Origin: Lycocorax pyrrhopterus obiensis
Taxonomy: Eukaryota > Chordata > Aves > Passeriformes > Paradisaeidae
Assembly (NCBI GenBank): GCA_014706295.1
Contig: JACSVZ010000008.1
Location: 16,890,159 to 16,954,158, forward strand
DNA: 64,000 nucleotides
Reading direction: 5' to 3'
In this document: in pieces, positions 12,071 through 24,440 of the stretch
Layout of the letters: each line of letters begins with the position of its first letter
Position numbering within the stretch: position 1 is the first letter of the stretch
Translations under genes and position numbers: made by a program
Notes under the pieces: model-generated
Databases searched by the model: none
What the model was told of the DNA's origin: nothing
What the model saw: the letters and a program-made list of their open reading frames with translations, nothing else

Positions 12071-14067
12071 CTGCTTTATTCTTAGACGACATTGCATCCT
12101 TAAGAACAGGCATCAAGTAGATGGCCTTTTCTTCCTGGTCCCTCATAAGGATATTTCTGCAAGAATCCTTTCCCTGGTTGCAGGGCTAGTGCCTTCTTTC
12201 AGTGCCCCCTCATGGTAGCCTTTTTGTTCTTGTGCTGTCTTTGGTGACAGACTTGTTATTCCTCTTGCCTAATAGAATTTCATAACTATCCAAATGTTTT
12301 GTGAACCTGCCTGGGCTGGTCTAAAATAAAAAGCATTCCACTCTACCTTGATATTAGCTGACAGAGCATAAGTCTTTCATTATCCAACTACTGTTACTGT
12401 TGTTCTAGTGGCAGTTGCCACTAGTTCTGTTCTTGAAGGACTGTGCTGTTGTGGTGCCCTATCCTCTGAAATGTTCTCAGCTCCCTTAAATCACTTTTTA
12501 GGCATGAGGACATAGCATTGCTTTGCATTTTACTATTAGGCCAGGTTTTGTAATGCTTTGCCGTTGTCTTCTATCACAATTGATTATAATTTTCGGTGAT
12601 GTATCATTTTCTTAGCTATGACTTCAACTTTTCTTGCCAGTGTAGCACACCTGCAGAAACTTGAAGCTCTGAGCAATGACTCACCATCTCCTTATTTCAT
12701 AGTATTGTCCAGTGGCTGAGCATGTGGAAGTTCCACATGTCAGGATTATGCTGGCTGAGGTTTGACTAAGAAGAGAAAATAGACTCTGTGGTACTTGTTT
12801 TAGGAAAAATTTCTGTGATAATCAGAGTTCATAGCTAGCTCTTGAGAATGTCAGGATGTTGAGTGATCTGTATTTGATCTATGAATCTTTATATACATAA
12901 ATGAAATAGTGACAGTGAAGGAGGAGAAGACAGCTAGGAAAGGCATGCCTTCGGAGTTGTGACATATGGATAGGTTTAGAAAAAAAAAGCATTAAATTGA
13001 TGAAAACAAGGAGAGAAGTTGGCAGTTCAGCATGAACTTTGATGATGTCAAGCTAAATCTGGAATGATATTGGCCATGACAGAAGGCTGAGCCTTAGTTG
13101 CCACCTTCACACAGACATCACAGTAAAAAGGGATTGTTTTACAGGGAGAGGACAAAGAAGTTTTAAGTTCTTCAGTCCTGGCAGGGGTTGAAGTCAAAAG
13201 TTCATCCTCATATAGTTTTGGGTACAGAGAATATATGTCATTTCCCACCAGCCAGGAGATGCTCCACTGAACAGAGCATCTTCTTCCTCTGGCCAGTTCT
13301 GGGATGAGACATACTTTTTATCTTCAGGGTATGTTAATGCATTGCACTCTCTGATGTAGAAAGATTCACGCTGGTTGGTACCATGCTTATTTTTTGGGCA
13401 TCACTGAATTGGGGGGGGGGGGGGAAGGCAGAGATTGCTACATCTTGATATAAAAGAAAAAAGGCAGCTGGGATACTCAGTGCCCTAAAATTCCTATTTA
13501 GATGAGTGGGACAGTATCTGTAAACCTAAGACCAGCATGTGCTGGAGGACTTTAAGCGCTCCAGTGAAAACAGAGAACTAAAAGTTAAATACTTGTAGCC
13601 TTAACAAGTGCCAGGACAGTTAACAGCTCATACAAGACCACTCATTTTGGTTTAGATGTTAAATTTGCTTTCCCTTCTTCATATTCTGTGACTCAGGATT
13701 TGAAATTGAAATGTTGAGGCAAAAAAATGAAATGCTTGTAGTGAAGTCTAATGTCCTGGGAGATGCTGGTAGGAGATTTTTAGTATCTTTTTATTGAGCA
13801 TGCCTTAAGGAAGCTACTGGTACCTAAGTGAATTCATCTGGCGTAACAGAGCAATAATACACGGCCTGTGATGCTGCAGTGCGCTAATTGTGGAGTGTTC
13901 CGTGTGTGGAGGGGATGATTGTGCCACACTGTCCTGTACGAGAAGAAAGCAAAAAGATCTTCAAGTGAGCAAGTAGTTTGTGCATACCAAGTTGTTCCAT
14001 TCCAGGGGGCACCTTAATATAGAAGCAGAAACACCAGGAAGCTGAGCCCTGTGCAAGGTATAACATT
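12071..14067. other. Noncoding DNA, no gene seen
   Basis: AT-rich sequence with a pure G14 run at 13411-13424. No frame above 70 codons and no recognisable repeat family. The G-run is a single homopolymer and not a set of spaced G-tracts. Confidence 0.65.
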
Positions 14068-14120
14068 GTTCTGTCCAGTGACCTTGGCAAGTTGTTTAAT
14101 CTCTTTGTGTGTCTAGACTT
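14068..14120 (+). repeat. MIR-like SINE core fragment
   Basis: The words gtgaccttggcaagttgttt and aatctctttgtgtgtctag match the well-known MIR core order of a 'gtgaccttgggcaagt' block followed by a 'taacctctctgtgcctcag' block. Only this short core is recognisable, so the element is old and truncated. Confidence 0.6.
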
Positions 14121-16868
14121 TTCCTGTTTAGACTATTCCTATCACAAACTTATTGAGAAAGAAGTTTCTTCCTGTGGGTGCATCCAGCTAGGGAGTTGGG
14201 CATCATCTTGGCTAAAGTCGCTCTACAGTAATATAACAACCTCTGCCTCCATATGGCAGGAATTGTGCATTAGACTGAGAAGTAAAAGGTGCTTTAGACT
14301 TCTGACTGGTGCCAAGAAACGAATCAATTCAGCAAAGCCTGCATTAGCTGCCTTGGGTACAGGGAGCATCCCGGCTGTGGCAGCATAGAGCCTGTCGAGG
14401 TTAAATCTGGATCATGTCATGATGCAGCCTTCATGCTGGGAAAGAAGTTTAAAATGTCAGTGCTGCATGTCTTTGGAAATTTTCTATTTGAATGCCACTG
14501 CCATGCACAAAACTGCTGCTGCCCGCTGGTTAGTATGCTTTGACCCGTTTTTTGCTCAGTCTTTTCTAACTGCTGGACTCATAGGAGCTGTCATACTGCT
14601 ATGCAGATTCTGCCCAGCTTCCATTTTGTCATGGAAAATGTTCAAAAAGAGGTGGTGGATGCAGTTTTTCAGTGAAACAGTATTTTATTGCAGTCATGGC
14701 ACTCCAAAGATATGGAGTAGATAAAGTTTGTTGGTTGAAATAATATCAATATACCCATTGGTCTGAAAACCAGGCTTTTTTGCTATCTTGTGCTGTTTTC
14801 TTTATTACAAGATTTTATTTTTTTAAATGGAGTCTGTGAGTGGTAGTCAGGCAATGTAGCTTTTACTTCTGGTTCTGTTAAAAATTTGCATTTTGATCTT
14901 GGGATAGCATAGTCTGAATCTGCATTATCCATTTGTAAAGTGAGGAAAACAACAACAACTCCTTCTTGCATTCTTTTCTGTCTTGTCTAATGTAGACTTG
15001 CCCAGCACAGTGTCTGTTTCCAGTCAGTGAGCCACAGCCTTGGCTGAGGAGCTACTCTTCTCTCTGTTAGGCTTTTCTGTGCAGGCTTCGTGGTCTTCTG
15101 GGTTTAGACCCAAAGGCTGGAAATCAACTCATTTGCAAGCATCTCTGTAGCTTATCTTTTAACTGCAGGGGGGTAGTACTTGGTGTGTTGTGATATTGGT
15201 ATGCTTCTGTATCACTGAGAGATAAACAAAACAGAATGATAGCACTGTCTCCTTTTTTTTTACCTTTATATTGATATTATCTTTGCTTTCTTCTTCTTAT
15301 GAATTTGGTGGGTGTCCTGTGAGTAATCTCTAAGCTTTCCTGGAGGGAAAACCCAATATTTTGATGAGTAGAGCTGTTTCTAGTGGTAAGTGTAGAAAAG
15401 AGCTTGAAGACTTTGTTTTTTTTAAATTCAAGAGTGATGTCATGAAATCTGGGGAGTGGCCTTTCCTGGAAGCATTAGAACCTACCAGTTCATGGCAAGG
15501 GAAAATTGGTGTGACTCATCACAAAATGTAGTACATTCTTTGATGCTGTGGGCAGAGAATTAAAACTCTCACAAATGAAAATGAATCTATGTTTTAAAAC
15601 CCTTGCAGTCAGCAAGGGAAGAAACTTCCTTGCTTTAATGAAAGCACAATAAAAAGTAATACTTGCAGAGTTTATTTAATTCAGAGATGTTAGGCTCGTT
15701 AGGCAACTGGATTAGAACATGATTCCACCTCTTATTGGTACACAAGAATCATGTTTGCTACTTCGAAAATACAGTCACTTCTACGATGGGGTATTGGAGA
15801 TGTTTAAAAATTCTTCACAAACCATGGAAGTAAGATTAAGACAGGAGAAACAGAAGAGAAGGTATATACAATGGAGGGAAAGACTTGTCATCCTTACAGC
15901 CATTGCCAAAAAGAACATTCTTGTAAAGTCTTGCAACAAACCCCTGGTTTACAGCCTTTGTAGAAAGTGTTTGAGTCCTGTAAGGTGGTGCTCTGACAGC
16001 TGGCTGGCAGCACCAGCACACGGCTTTAGCAGCACTGCAGTGCACAGCACAGCTCCTTTGAGGACTGCAAAGCCAGGAGCTGGCCAGTCTCACTCTGCTT
16101 GTGAGAACGGACAGGATCACAGCACAAATGACTCCAAACCACTCTGCTTGGCCTGTCAGTGTTTAAATAGGGGCAAAATCCCACCCTCTGGTTCCTCAGG
16201 CCATAGGTGAGTGCCATTGACTTGAGAGGGGACAGGTTTATGCTCTGATTTTGAAGAAGGTGCAAGGGAATGAAGGTTATTGTTTCTAAAAACTTGCATA
16301 ATTTGTTTAGTTTCATGTAAGAAAGCTGATCAAATTGGATACCAAATGCTTAAACTGCAGTAGAATCCTTACCCTGGAAAGCCTGTTGCTTTTGAATCTG
16401 ATTCATGAAGCCATGGTAGCAGTTTTCACCTACTCCTATACCTACTTGGCATAGCCTTCTACTGCAACATCCACCAACACCTCAGTTCTTGTGTCTGGGC
16501 TGCAATGTAGGAATAAAGTTTGAGAGTTATCAGTCTATTAGTCCAAATTCTTGGGAGCTTCTGATTTAAACAGGCAAAGGAGATGCAGTTAAATGTGATT
16601 TACAGAGTGTATAAATGTACTGGTTAAACCATAACTCATGGTAGATTTTTCTGCCTTGCACATGAACTCATCTAGTTACTGAAACTTCAACTTATATCCC
16701 CTTCAGAGACACATCTCTTTTGTGGATGGCCCCAAAGAGAATCTATGGAAAGAAATCTTTCTTTGCAGTACCAAAAGAAGAACTAGAAGAGAAGCTGGAG
16801 GTTGGCACTATAGCAATTGTTACTCTAGGATACTGTTCTGGGCTTTGGTGGTAACAAGGAACAAAGAT
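14121..16868. other. Noncoding DNA, no gene seen
   Basis: Includes frames of 98, 101 and 163 codons (14092-14388, 14419-14724, 15719-16210), none with a recognisable domain, repeat motif or good start context. The second half of the longest is cysteine-, serine- and alanine-rich, and a comparable frame is open on the other strand. I treat them as chance. Confidence 0.55.
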
Positions 16869-16947
16869 GCTTTTCTTTTTTTGTAGTTGTTTGGTTTTTT
16901 TTGTTTGGGTTGCTTTTTTTTGTTTGTTTGTTTTGTTGTTGTTATTG
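16869..16947. repeat. T/G-rich low-complexity tract
   Basis: Almost entirely runs of T broken by single or paired G, such as tttgtttgtttgttttgttg. On the opposite strand it is A/C-rich and could be the decayed poly(A) tail of a retroposed sequence, but no adjoining element is recognisable. Confidence 0.7.
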
Positions 16948-17696
16948 CTCCTTATGCCGCAACTGAGGGGATGTCACCTTCTCTATTCTGCTAAACTTTA
17001 TCAAGCATGAGTTGTAGAAAGCCATTGTGGTTTGTAGTTTGGTTGTCCGTAAGACACGAATGCACTGCTCTCAACCAGTTTCTCTATGGGTGACAATAAT
17101 GGCAATTTAGTTGTTTATTTCAGTTCTTCTGAAATGAAGTCATGAAGGGGGGTTTGCCCTATTGCTACACTTATTTTATGAACTCTTTAAAAGAAAGAAG
17201 AGGATTAGGACTTGGGATAAAGTCCTAAGACTGACCTCGATGTCCAGAGCTCCAGCCTGACCTTAAAGCCACACAGAGAACAGTTACCAAACACTTTGTG
17301 AAGTGAGTCTGGGCTCCACTTTTCATCTGACAGAACAGCAGTTTAGGAATCAGCACTCTGTTTGCCCTACTTAGCCCCAGTACTAGCTTCTAACACAGGA
17401 AAGCTGTTGGCACAGGCACCAGACTGTCACTTTTGTGACCGAGGGAGGAAAGAGAGGAGTCTTCACCCCATCTTCCTTTTCAGACAGTCTCCAGGAGTTT
17501 TGGAAGGAGCTTTTTACAAGCCCTCTTCTATTGTTGGCCAGGAGACAAAGGATGGAGGAGCTGGATTTAAGCATAATGACGTGAGCTCCTCCATGCAGAA
17601 AAACCCAGCTGAGAGACCCCCCCTGCTCCACACACACACAAAAAAAGGAAGAAAGGGGGAGAAAATCTTTGAAAATAACTAATTAAAGTTGTTTTA
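16948..17696. other. Noncoding DNA, no gene seen
   Basis: Plain sequence ending in a short CA run with an A-run at about 17630-17646. A 106-codon frame at 17362-17682 runs into the simple repeat and is probably chance. Confidence 0.6.
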
Positions 17697-17965
17697 GCCT
17701 CTCTCTCTCTCTCCCCTCCAAGGGCGCCTAATCTCACAGGGGGCAGAGGGGGAGAGAGGCAAGAGGAACAATGAGAACCATCCCCCCTTCTCTACACCCC
17801 ACCTCCTGGTCTCTGAGGTTTTAAAACAAGAGGCCACTTTAAGTTAATGAGCTATCAGCTGACTGGGAGAAGTCTCTAATGAAGCCTGATGTTCACACAT
17901 TCCCCAGCTTGCTGAATAGGCCTCTGCCAATCCCATAACTGTCAGAAAGTTTCATTCATAAAATC
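17697..17965. promoter_or_regulatory. Candidate conserved noncoding element
   Basis: It begins with a CT run (17699-17715) and a pyrimidine/purine-rich stretch. It then becomes a dense block with words such as actttaagttaatgagc (about 17837-17853), ctctaatgaagcc and attcataaaatcc. The homeodomain-type TTAATGA and TCTAATGA words and the absence of repeat signatures suggest an enhancer-like element. This is inferred from texture alone. Confidence 0.35.
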
Positions 17966-20032
17966 CACATGCTGGGGATTGTGGTGATGGGGGCAGGGAG
18001 GGGAGCTGGGTGGAGATGGAAGAGAGGAAGTGTGGGGTGGAGGTCTCCATATGGAGCAGTCAGCACCAGAGGCCAAACAGGAACATGCATGGCTGGGGCT
18101 GGCAGGCTGGAGGATCCCAGGGACTCGACTCCACTCTCCATTGTCTGGCTAGTAATTAGGAAGATCCTTCACATGGTTCTGGAGGACATTGAAGTCTGTA
18201 GGGATAATTAGTGAAGATTTAGGGGATGTTCCAGCTTTTATGTCACCAACTTTGCTAGGGCCGCAGGGGTAGGTGCTAGTGGCATGAAGCCTAGGAGTCA
18301 TTCTGGGGCTTTGCTGTGCCTGCTGTCTCCTGGCAGTATTTTAGGAGCTGTGCTTTTGGGGATCTTTGGGAGAAGAAGAACAAAAAGAAAGGGAAAAGTC
18401 TGAAGGAAAAGGTATAACACTGGGACAGGAAGAAAAAGTCATGTTTACGTTACTGTAAATAAACTTGGTGGTGATGTGTGCTGGAGCTAGTTCTCCTTGG
18501 ATACTGCACATGCTTTTGGCAAGAGCAAAGAGGACAGATGTACATACAGGTCAAAAACAGTTTTCCTCCAAGGGCTGGACCGTGGTTTGAGCAGAGAATC
18601 AGCATTGTAATCAGCAGTAATCAAGGGTCACCGTATTCTTGTGTTTTGCAAGTTTTGACATAAGACAATTCCAGGTCTTTCCTGAAGTTCCTGAGCAGCA
18701 ACGTCAAGCCCAGATTTCTTTTGGAAGTTATGGATCTAATGCTCTGAGCACAGGAATTGGTTCTTAGAGCATTAGACTTCTCTCTCTCTCTTTGAAACTT
18801 ACTTCTCTGGTGTACCTGTTTAATCCATTACCAAAAAACCAAAAAAAGGCTGTGCACCTCGAGGCAGGAAATATACTGAACATGAGGGCTCCCTTTTGGT
18901 CCCTTCCCAGTCTCCAAGTCAGTATGCTGGAGCAGGACCAGGGCATAATTATTAGAGTGTCACTTAAATTTTAGTTGTGACAAAAGGCACAGTTAAATGA
19001 GAAACAATCTCTGCCTTGGGGAGCTTACAGTGTAAATGCACAATGCAGATTGAGTGGAAAAACCCACTTAAGAGTCTATTCAAAGACCACTGAAACAATA
19101 GTAGGATCTCTGTTAACTCTGAGGAGCTTTGAAACTTGATCATCTGCCTGCTATTACACGGGGTGTCTGAATCAGGGCTCTGAAGTCAAATCCTATCCAG
19201 GACATAACTACAAGGTCAATTTTGTTCATATGTTTCTTGTATATACTATGAAAAGAAAGGAATTGGATTTTTCAAAGTGTAATAAGAAATTAGGGATGAA
19301 TGTTCTTGACACACAGGACAGCATGTGCTGGGGGAACAGGTGGCATTAAGAGCATTGGATCCTGTGAAAACATGAATATGTTGGGAAAGCAGCTGCCTTT
19401 AGAAATTTCTATGAACTGGAGTACTAAAAAGAGTCATGAGTCAATGCCATAATGTTTCACTCACTAAAGCTTCTGGCTTCCCGTGTATTTTGTCCTATCA
19501 TTGAAATTTCACTAGAGTAGTGTGGAGAACTATGTGGCTCTTTGTATAAGGCAGAGGCAGTGCTGGAGAGAATATAACTGCGATTTGACTGTGAACTGCT
19601 CTTATGATCCTGCAAAGGCTGTGGTGTGGTTGAATAATCAGGAAATATTTTTCCTCTAACTGCTTCCATAGAGATTTTGATTTTTCCCTTCCTTACACTT
19701 GGTAGCTCTATTACTCAGTTTTGTTGCATTATAACAGTACCTGAAGACTTCACCATGTTTCTTTGCTGCTATCCACATTTTGGAGGTGGGGAAACAAACC
19801 ACAAAGTTTCAGGGCAAAATCCACAAAACAGTTTAGACCTTGCACACTTGGTTTCCAGGTGGCTTCTTTGCAGTGAAATCCAAGTATCTGAGTTAAATAT
19901 GGGCACCTGTAGGTGTAAGTACATGGGAGTGGGGAGCTGTGTAAGCTAGTGGGCGAGAAGTGCTGAAGAGCAGGCTGGGACATCTAGTCTGGCACTTCTC
20001 TCTTGCCTGGAGAGAGATACCTGTCTTTACAT
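17966..20032. other. Noncoding DNA, no gene seen
   Basis: A G-rich patch at about 17980-18060 is followed by ordinary AT-rich DNA. A possible minus-strand MIR-like scrap lies at 19770-19815 (tccacattttggaggtgggg and aaacaaaccac). No coding or RNA gene is supported. Confidence 0.6.
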
Positions 20033-20070
20033 TGGTTCATAGCTGTGAATATGGTTCATAGCTGTGAATA
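20033..20070. repeat. Perfect two-copy 19-base tandem duplication
   Basis: The unit tggttcatagctgtgaata occurs at 20033-20051 and again, without change, at 20052-20070. The identity suggests a recent duplication. Confidence 0.95.
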
Positions 20071-23000
20071 CGTCCTTATTGACGTCTGCCCTTCCTGTAT
20101 GCGTACAGGACTCAGAACTGGACACAGGCCATAAATGCTCGACCTTTGAATATTTCCATGGTGTGGCTTCTTAAATTACTTCAGGTGACAGTCTTCCATT
20201 TTTTATAAATAATCAAATATTCTGATGACAAAGCAGTAGATTTACACTGTAGGCCAAAGGCTAAAGAAGTTTCTGGGCTGCGGGGAGGGCAAACTTGGAG
20301 AAGAGGAGGAATCTCTGATGTATAGCTATTTACATGTTATATAGCTTTAAATGGACTCTGTCTCGTCTCTTCCATGTGCTGAGCAAGGAGCATCTTTGGA
20401 ATGAAGATGTATTCAGCTCTACCCGTATCTCACTGAATGCGTGCTTTTAGAGTTGGACCTGAAGCTGCTTGTTTTTGTTGTTGTGGTGCTAGTCACTGGT
20501 TTAGATGCTGACTTAGTTCTCCAGCTTGACTTTCCTCCTGGCTTTTCTTGCTCTGGATTGCAGCACTAACCAGACTACCTTAGTTGAAGTCTAAATGGTC
20601 TATATTTGTGTTGGCTTTGATTATTTTAGTTGTTTTTTAGCTCTTTTACTGTTTCCTATCATCAGTATTTCTTGGTGGCTAGTGTACAAATTGCTGACAG
20701 AGAAGAGACTAATTCAATGTTATCAAATCTCTGCTCATGCCAGTTTTTGTCCTTTTTGTCGGTTTTGCCTCTTGGTAATGCCATTGCTCACTCCCAGCAT
20801 TCCCTTGCCCTTTATTAATAGTCTCCTTCCCACTCAGCCCTACATTGCTCTTGCTGGTATTAAGTTTTTCTTGCAAATCCCATAAACAATTTTGTGGAGT
20901 GCTGATTTTCTGTCACTGCTGCTTATATTTATTTAGCAGCTGGAGAATGGCTGGGCTCTCTGTGGTTGAAGGGCCCTCCTGTATGCTTTAGACTCACTTG
21001 GATGCTCTCAGCCTGATCTAAGGGCTCTCCAACAAGGAGCCACCAACATGCCTCTCAGGAAGTTAGGGGAGCATCTGCTGAAGGGTTTATTCCAATTTGG
21101 TCAGGGACTTGCTCACAAATTGGTAAAGGAGGAGGGGAGCAAACAGGCAGTGGTCAGGTCCAGGTACAGCACTAGATGAGGAGCTTATCCTGTATCATGG
21201 GTTGTGTTTCCTCTGTATATGAGCCAAGAGGGACCACTTGCTTTACCAGCCTCTCATGTGAGCATTCATCCGACACAAGAGGCTCTACTCCTTTCCCCTT
21301 GGGGGGATACTGAAGGCAAGAGCTCTCAAGGGCTAAAGAAAACAAAACAATGTTTGCTTAGCTGGAGAGCAGAGTGTGCTCTACGTAAATTGTACCAGGA
21401 CCTAAAAGTGCTTCAGAAATGAAGTGCCTCTGAAATTGGCTCCACAAGATAAATGTGAGGCAGGATGATGCCATTTCCCCAGCTGATGGGGTGTCCCATT
21501 GACTCATTTGAGGTCATGTTTTGGTTACTCTGAGCCTCAGCTTCAGGAAAAATGTCACGAAAGACCAAGTTTTCCCAAGGAAGAAGAGGCTCTGATAGTC
21601 CTGCTCCTTGTGGACAGCCAACAAAAAGTCAATGTGTGTACCTTGTAATCACAGTGCAAGGGCTCTGCTCACGGGAAGGACAGAAAGAGAAGGGTATTCT
21701 TTCCATTGGCATGATAAAACAAGCCATGATGATGGGAGGAGGTCAGGTACGTTCTTTGTTCCCAGTGTCCCTATTCAAAGGTTTGGAGAAGCAAAAGGTG
21801 CTTGCTGAATGCTGTTTCAGGTGGGACAGTTTCTGTTTCTGAGTCCATGTTTCTGTGGCCTCTCTGTGTTAGAGGTTTTTTTTACTCTTTGTGCTGGAAC
21901 TGTGAAGAATACAGGTCCTATTTCTAGTTCTAGATATCTCAGGTTCAGTCACAGGTATGCAGGCCAAGCTGGCACATTTACAATGTACTTATTGAAGATG
22001 TAGTACCCAGTCTCATACGTATTTTGTACTCTGAAGAAACCAAAATTTTGAAAATACAGTGTTCCTAGTACAGTAGGAAGAAAAGACTACTTCTTGCCTC
22101 ATACCCACCTCCTGTAGCTTTTGTTTCATTTATTATCTCTGTATACAGAAGTGTCTCATCACACACAGCGGGATTTCACTTCCAGTATACAGTCCATTGC
22201 AGCAGTTAGTTCCCAGACCTCTTTTGCCTCTATAGGCATCTTGGTGATGCTCTGTATTTCTAGGACTGCCTTATTTCCCATAATATGTGTTTTTTTTCTC
22301 TGGTGAACTTGAAACGTATCTATGCTGGCTGCCAATTAATGGCATCCTGAGTTATTAGTGATCCTTACAGAAGTGGGGAAATCAGACTAAGTTCTATGTT
22401 TGTGGTCTCTTTCCTCCACGGTAGTAGACCTGATACTACAGTAGAAGTTCAGTTCTGTTGTTTAGAAAGCATGTTATCGCACCTCAGTGTTAGATCAATC
22501 ATCTGATGTTCCCAGCAATTCAATTTGCAGGGTGGGAAATGTCATAAAAATGAGTAGGCTGAAAAAAACCCAAACAGCATTTCTATCCAAACCTCTTTTT
22601 TTTGTCTTTTTTTGTTTTTTTCCTCTGTGCGTGTGTGTGTATTTTTGAAGCTTGCAGTGGATTTTCTGGACTTGTGACATGAGTTTTTATTATGCGGTGC
22701 ATTAGAGCCCTTGTGAAAAATAAAACATGTGATGTGAAAGTCTCTAGTAAAGAATGACTCAGGAAAAGGAAAACAAAACCCTTCAGTCTAACGAAAGAAC
22801 AGACTGTGTGAAAGTAACTTGGTATTTAATTGGAAATTGCAGTCAGTCTGCAGATGAAACAGCCTTGCTGGCATCTGCAGGTAGGTGTTTTGCTTATGCT
22901 TTACAGTTCTCCTTCCTGCTTGTGCTTGTGAATGCGTTTTGCCTGTCAGCTCAGAGGTACAGAAATGGCTGCAATTTGTGGCTGTTCTTTTTCCAGAAGT

Positions 23001-23130
23001 ATCAGCAGTTCCCAATATCGCGAGTGTTGTAAAAGTGTGTCAGTAAGAAAGACCCTGCAAAAAATACCTTACAGTACAAATGGGTGTGACAGCACTTGTT
23101 TTAGAGATGGAGAGAGCCTTTAGAGGTCAT
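20071..23130. other. Noncoding DNA, no gene seen
   Basis: Ordinary sequence with short frames (up to 96 codons) lacking domains. It includes T-rich and GT-rich simple sequence at about 22590-22645. Nothing else that I can support. Confidence 0.6.
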
Positions 23131-23225
23131 TTGAGATAAGTGATGTGACCAAGATCACGCAGGGCCTTTTGCACTCTAAATTATATCTGGGACTTCTACC
23201 TCACAGGTTCAGAGCTCACGAGGGC
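23131..23225 (-). repeat. MIR-like SINE relic, minus strand
   Basis: The words gagataagtgatgtgaccaa and gatcacgcagggcc, followed by tctgggacttctacctcaca, follow the usual minus-strand MIR order (an 'aagtgacttgcccaaggtcacacag' block and then a 'gggattcgaacccaggtct' block). About 95 diverged bases are recognisable. Confidence 0.5.
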
Positions 23226-23429
23226 ATTTTAATAGAGAAACTTTAGGAGGTGTACTGACATACATTCATTTAAGGTAAACGTGATCTGCCATCTTGGGCC
23301 AAACCCCAGATTTGCTTTCATCAAGTCTAATTATGATAATGGTTCATTTAACCTCTCTGCCTCCCCCTAACTTCCGCTTAAAGCAAAGGTGCACTGGCTG
23401 AGAAACCTTGGACTGCACAGTTCCATTTT

Positions 23430-23560
23430 TAGCTCTGTCTGACTCATTTAATGATTTGGTTAGGTTAGTTTGTCCTTGACTCAGTTTCCCCACTGTCAAA
23501 ATGGCACTAATAACACTGTCCTGCTTTTTGAGGAAGGGTTATGAAGATAAATTAGTTTTG
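23430..23560 (+). repeat. MIR-like SINE relic, plus strand
   Basis: The order ccttgactcagtttcccc, actgtcaaaatggcactaat, then gggttatgaagataaatta matches the MIR core and 3' half (a 'cctcagtttcctcatctgtaaaatgg' block followed by 'ttgtgaggattaaatga'). It lies about 200 bases from a minus-strand relic in opposite orientation. Confidence 0.6.
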
Positions 23561-24140
23561 GCTGGAGAGGAGTCCTGCAGGGCTAGCAGAATTGGAAGGA
23601 GACAAGCGTTGCTCTCTGTTGCAAGTATTATCTATCACTTATGTTTCTCACAGCCCTCCTTGACTTTTACTGACTATGTATTCTTTCTCCTCTTGCAAAT
23701 CACCAACCTGTATATTGATCAGCAATATCCCTTGCACAGATTACAGGGCCATCTCTCCATCAAATTCTTTGCCCTCTCAGAGGCAGATGGTTTTATAGTT
23801 GTGAGAGTGAAATCTTGGCCTCGACAATGTCAACAAAGCCAGGACCTCATCCCTGGTTTTCCACTACATGAGTGCTTCTTCTTCTGTACAAAGGCTGGCT
23901 ATGGGGTGACTGCTGCTGTCTCTTTCTAGGGCTCCTCCAAGGAAGAGCAATCCTCTCCAAAAAAATGCAGAGATATTTTCAGAGGCAGACAAAGTGATGA
24001 GAAGGGAAGAGATAGTTGGAGAGGGAAAAACCAGCCACACAACAATCTGACTTCTTCTAGAGAGGGTTAAGTACTAAATACCTCTTACTGGGTCACTTAA
24101 TGATGGATGGTAGTTAGTGGGGGTGGGGTAAAGCTGACTT
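23561..24140. other. Noncoding DNA, no gene seen
   Basis: A 142-codon frame (23501-23929) begins inside the MIR-like relic and has no recognisable domain. No RNA gene or promoter is evident. Confidence 0.55.
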
Positions 24141-24149
24141 CCAGCCCTG

Positions 24150-24440
24150 CATCACTAAACCGTTCATTAGGAAAAACACACACAATGGAAAATGGCAGAG
24201 AGGCTCAAGTGTCCAATTTCTCTCTTGAACTCTCTGAACAGGAGGCTCCAGTCAGGGGAATCCCTGCCACCCTTTCCCCCCCTCCTTCTCTGGCAGTTTC
24301 TTTATTAATTAACGGAGTTGGCTGGGGACGGAAACGGAGGACAATAATCAACATAGATGGGTCTGCAGACCTATTTTTAATAATGTGCTTTGCATCTGTC
24401 CTAATTGGTATGGAAACAGTGACCTGATTGGAACGACTGG
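24150..24440. promoter_or_regulatory. Candidate enhancer with MEF2, SOX and homeodomain words
   Basis: Dense non-repetitive sequence with a perfect MEF2-type site ctatttttaa (24371-24380, pattern YTAWWWWTAR). It also has the palindrome ttaattaa at about 24304-24311, an acaataatcaac word near 24341 that contains a SOX-type ACAAT, and cctaattgg near 24399. Several of these lie within 110 bases. The frames open here lack domains. The enhancer role is inferred from clustering. Confidence 0.4.

Noticed and set aside
13411..13424. G14 run as a G-quadruplex
   Set aside because: A single homopolymer with no neighbouring spaced G-tracts; more likely a simple length-variable run.
15719..16210. Plus-strand frame of 163 codons
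   Set aside because: No recognisable domain; an overlapping minus-strand frame is also open; no promoter or splice context.
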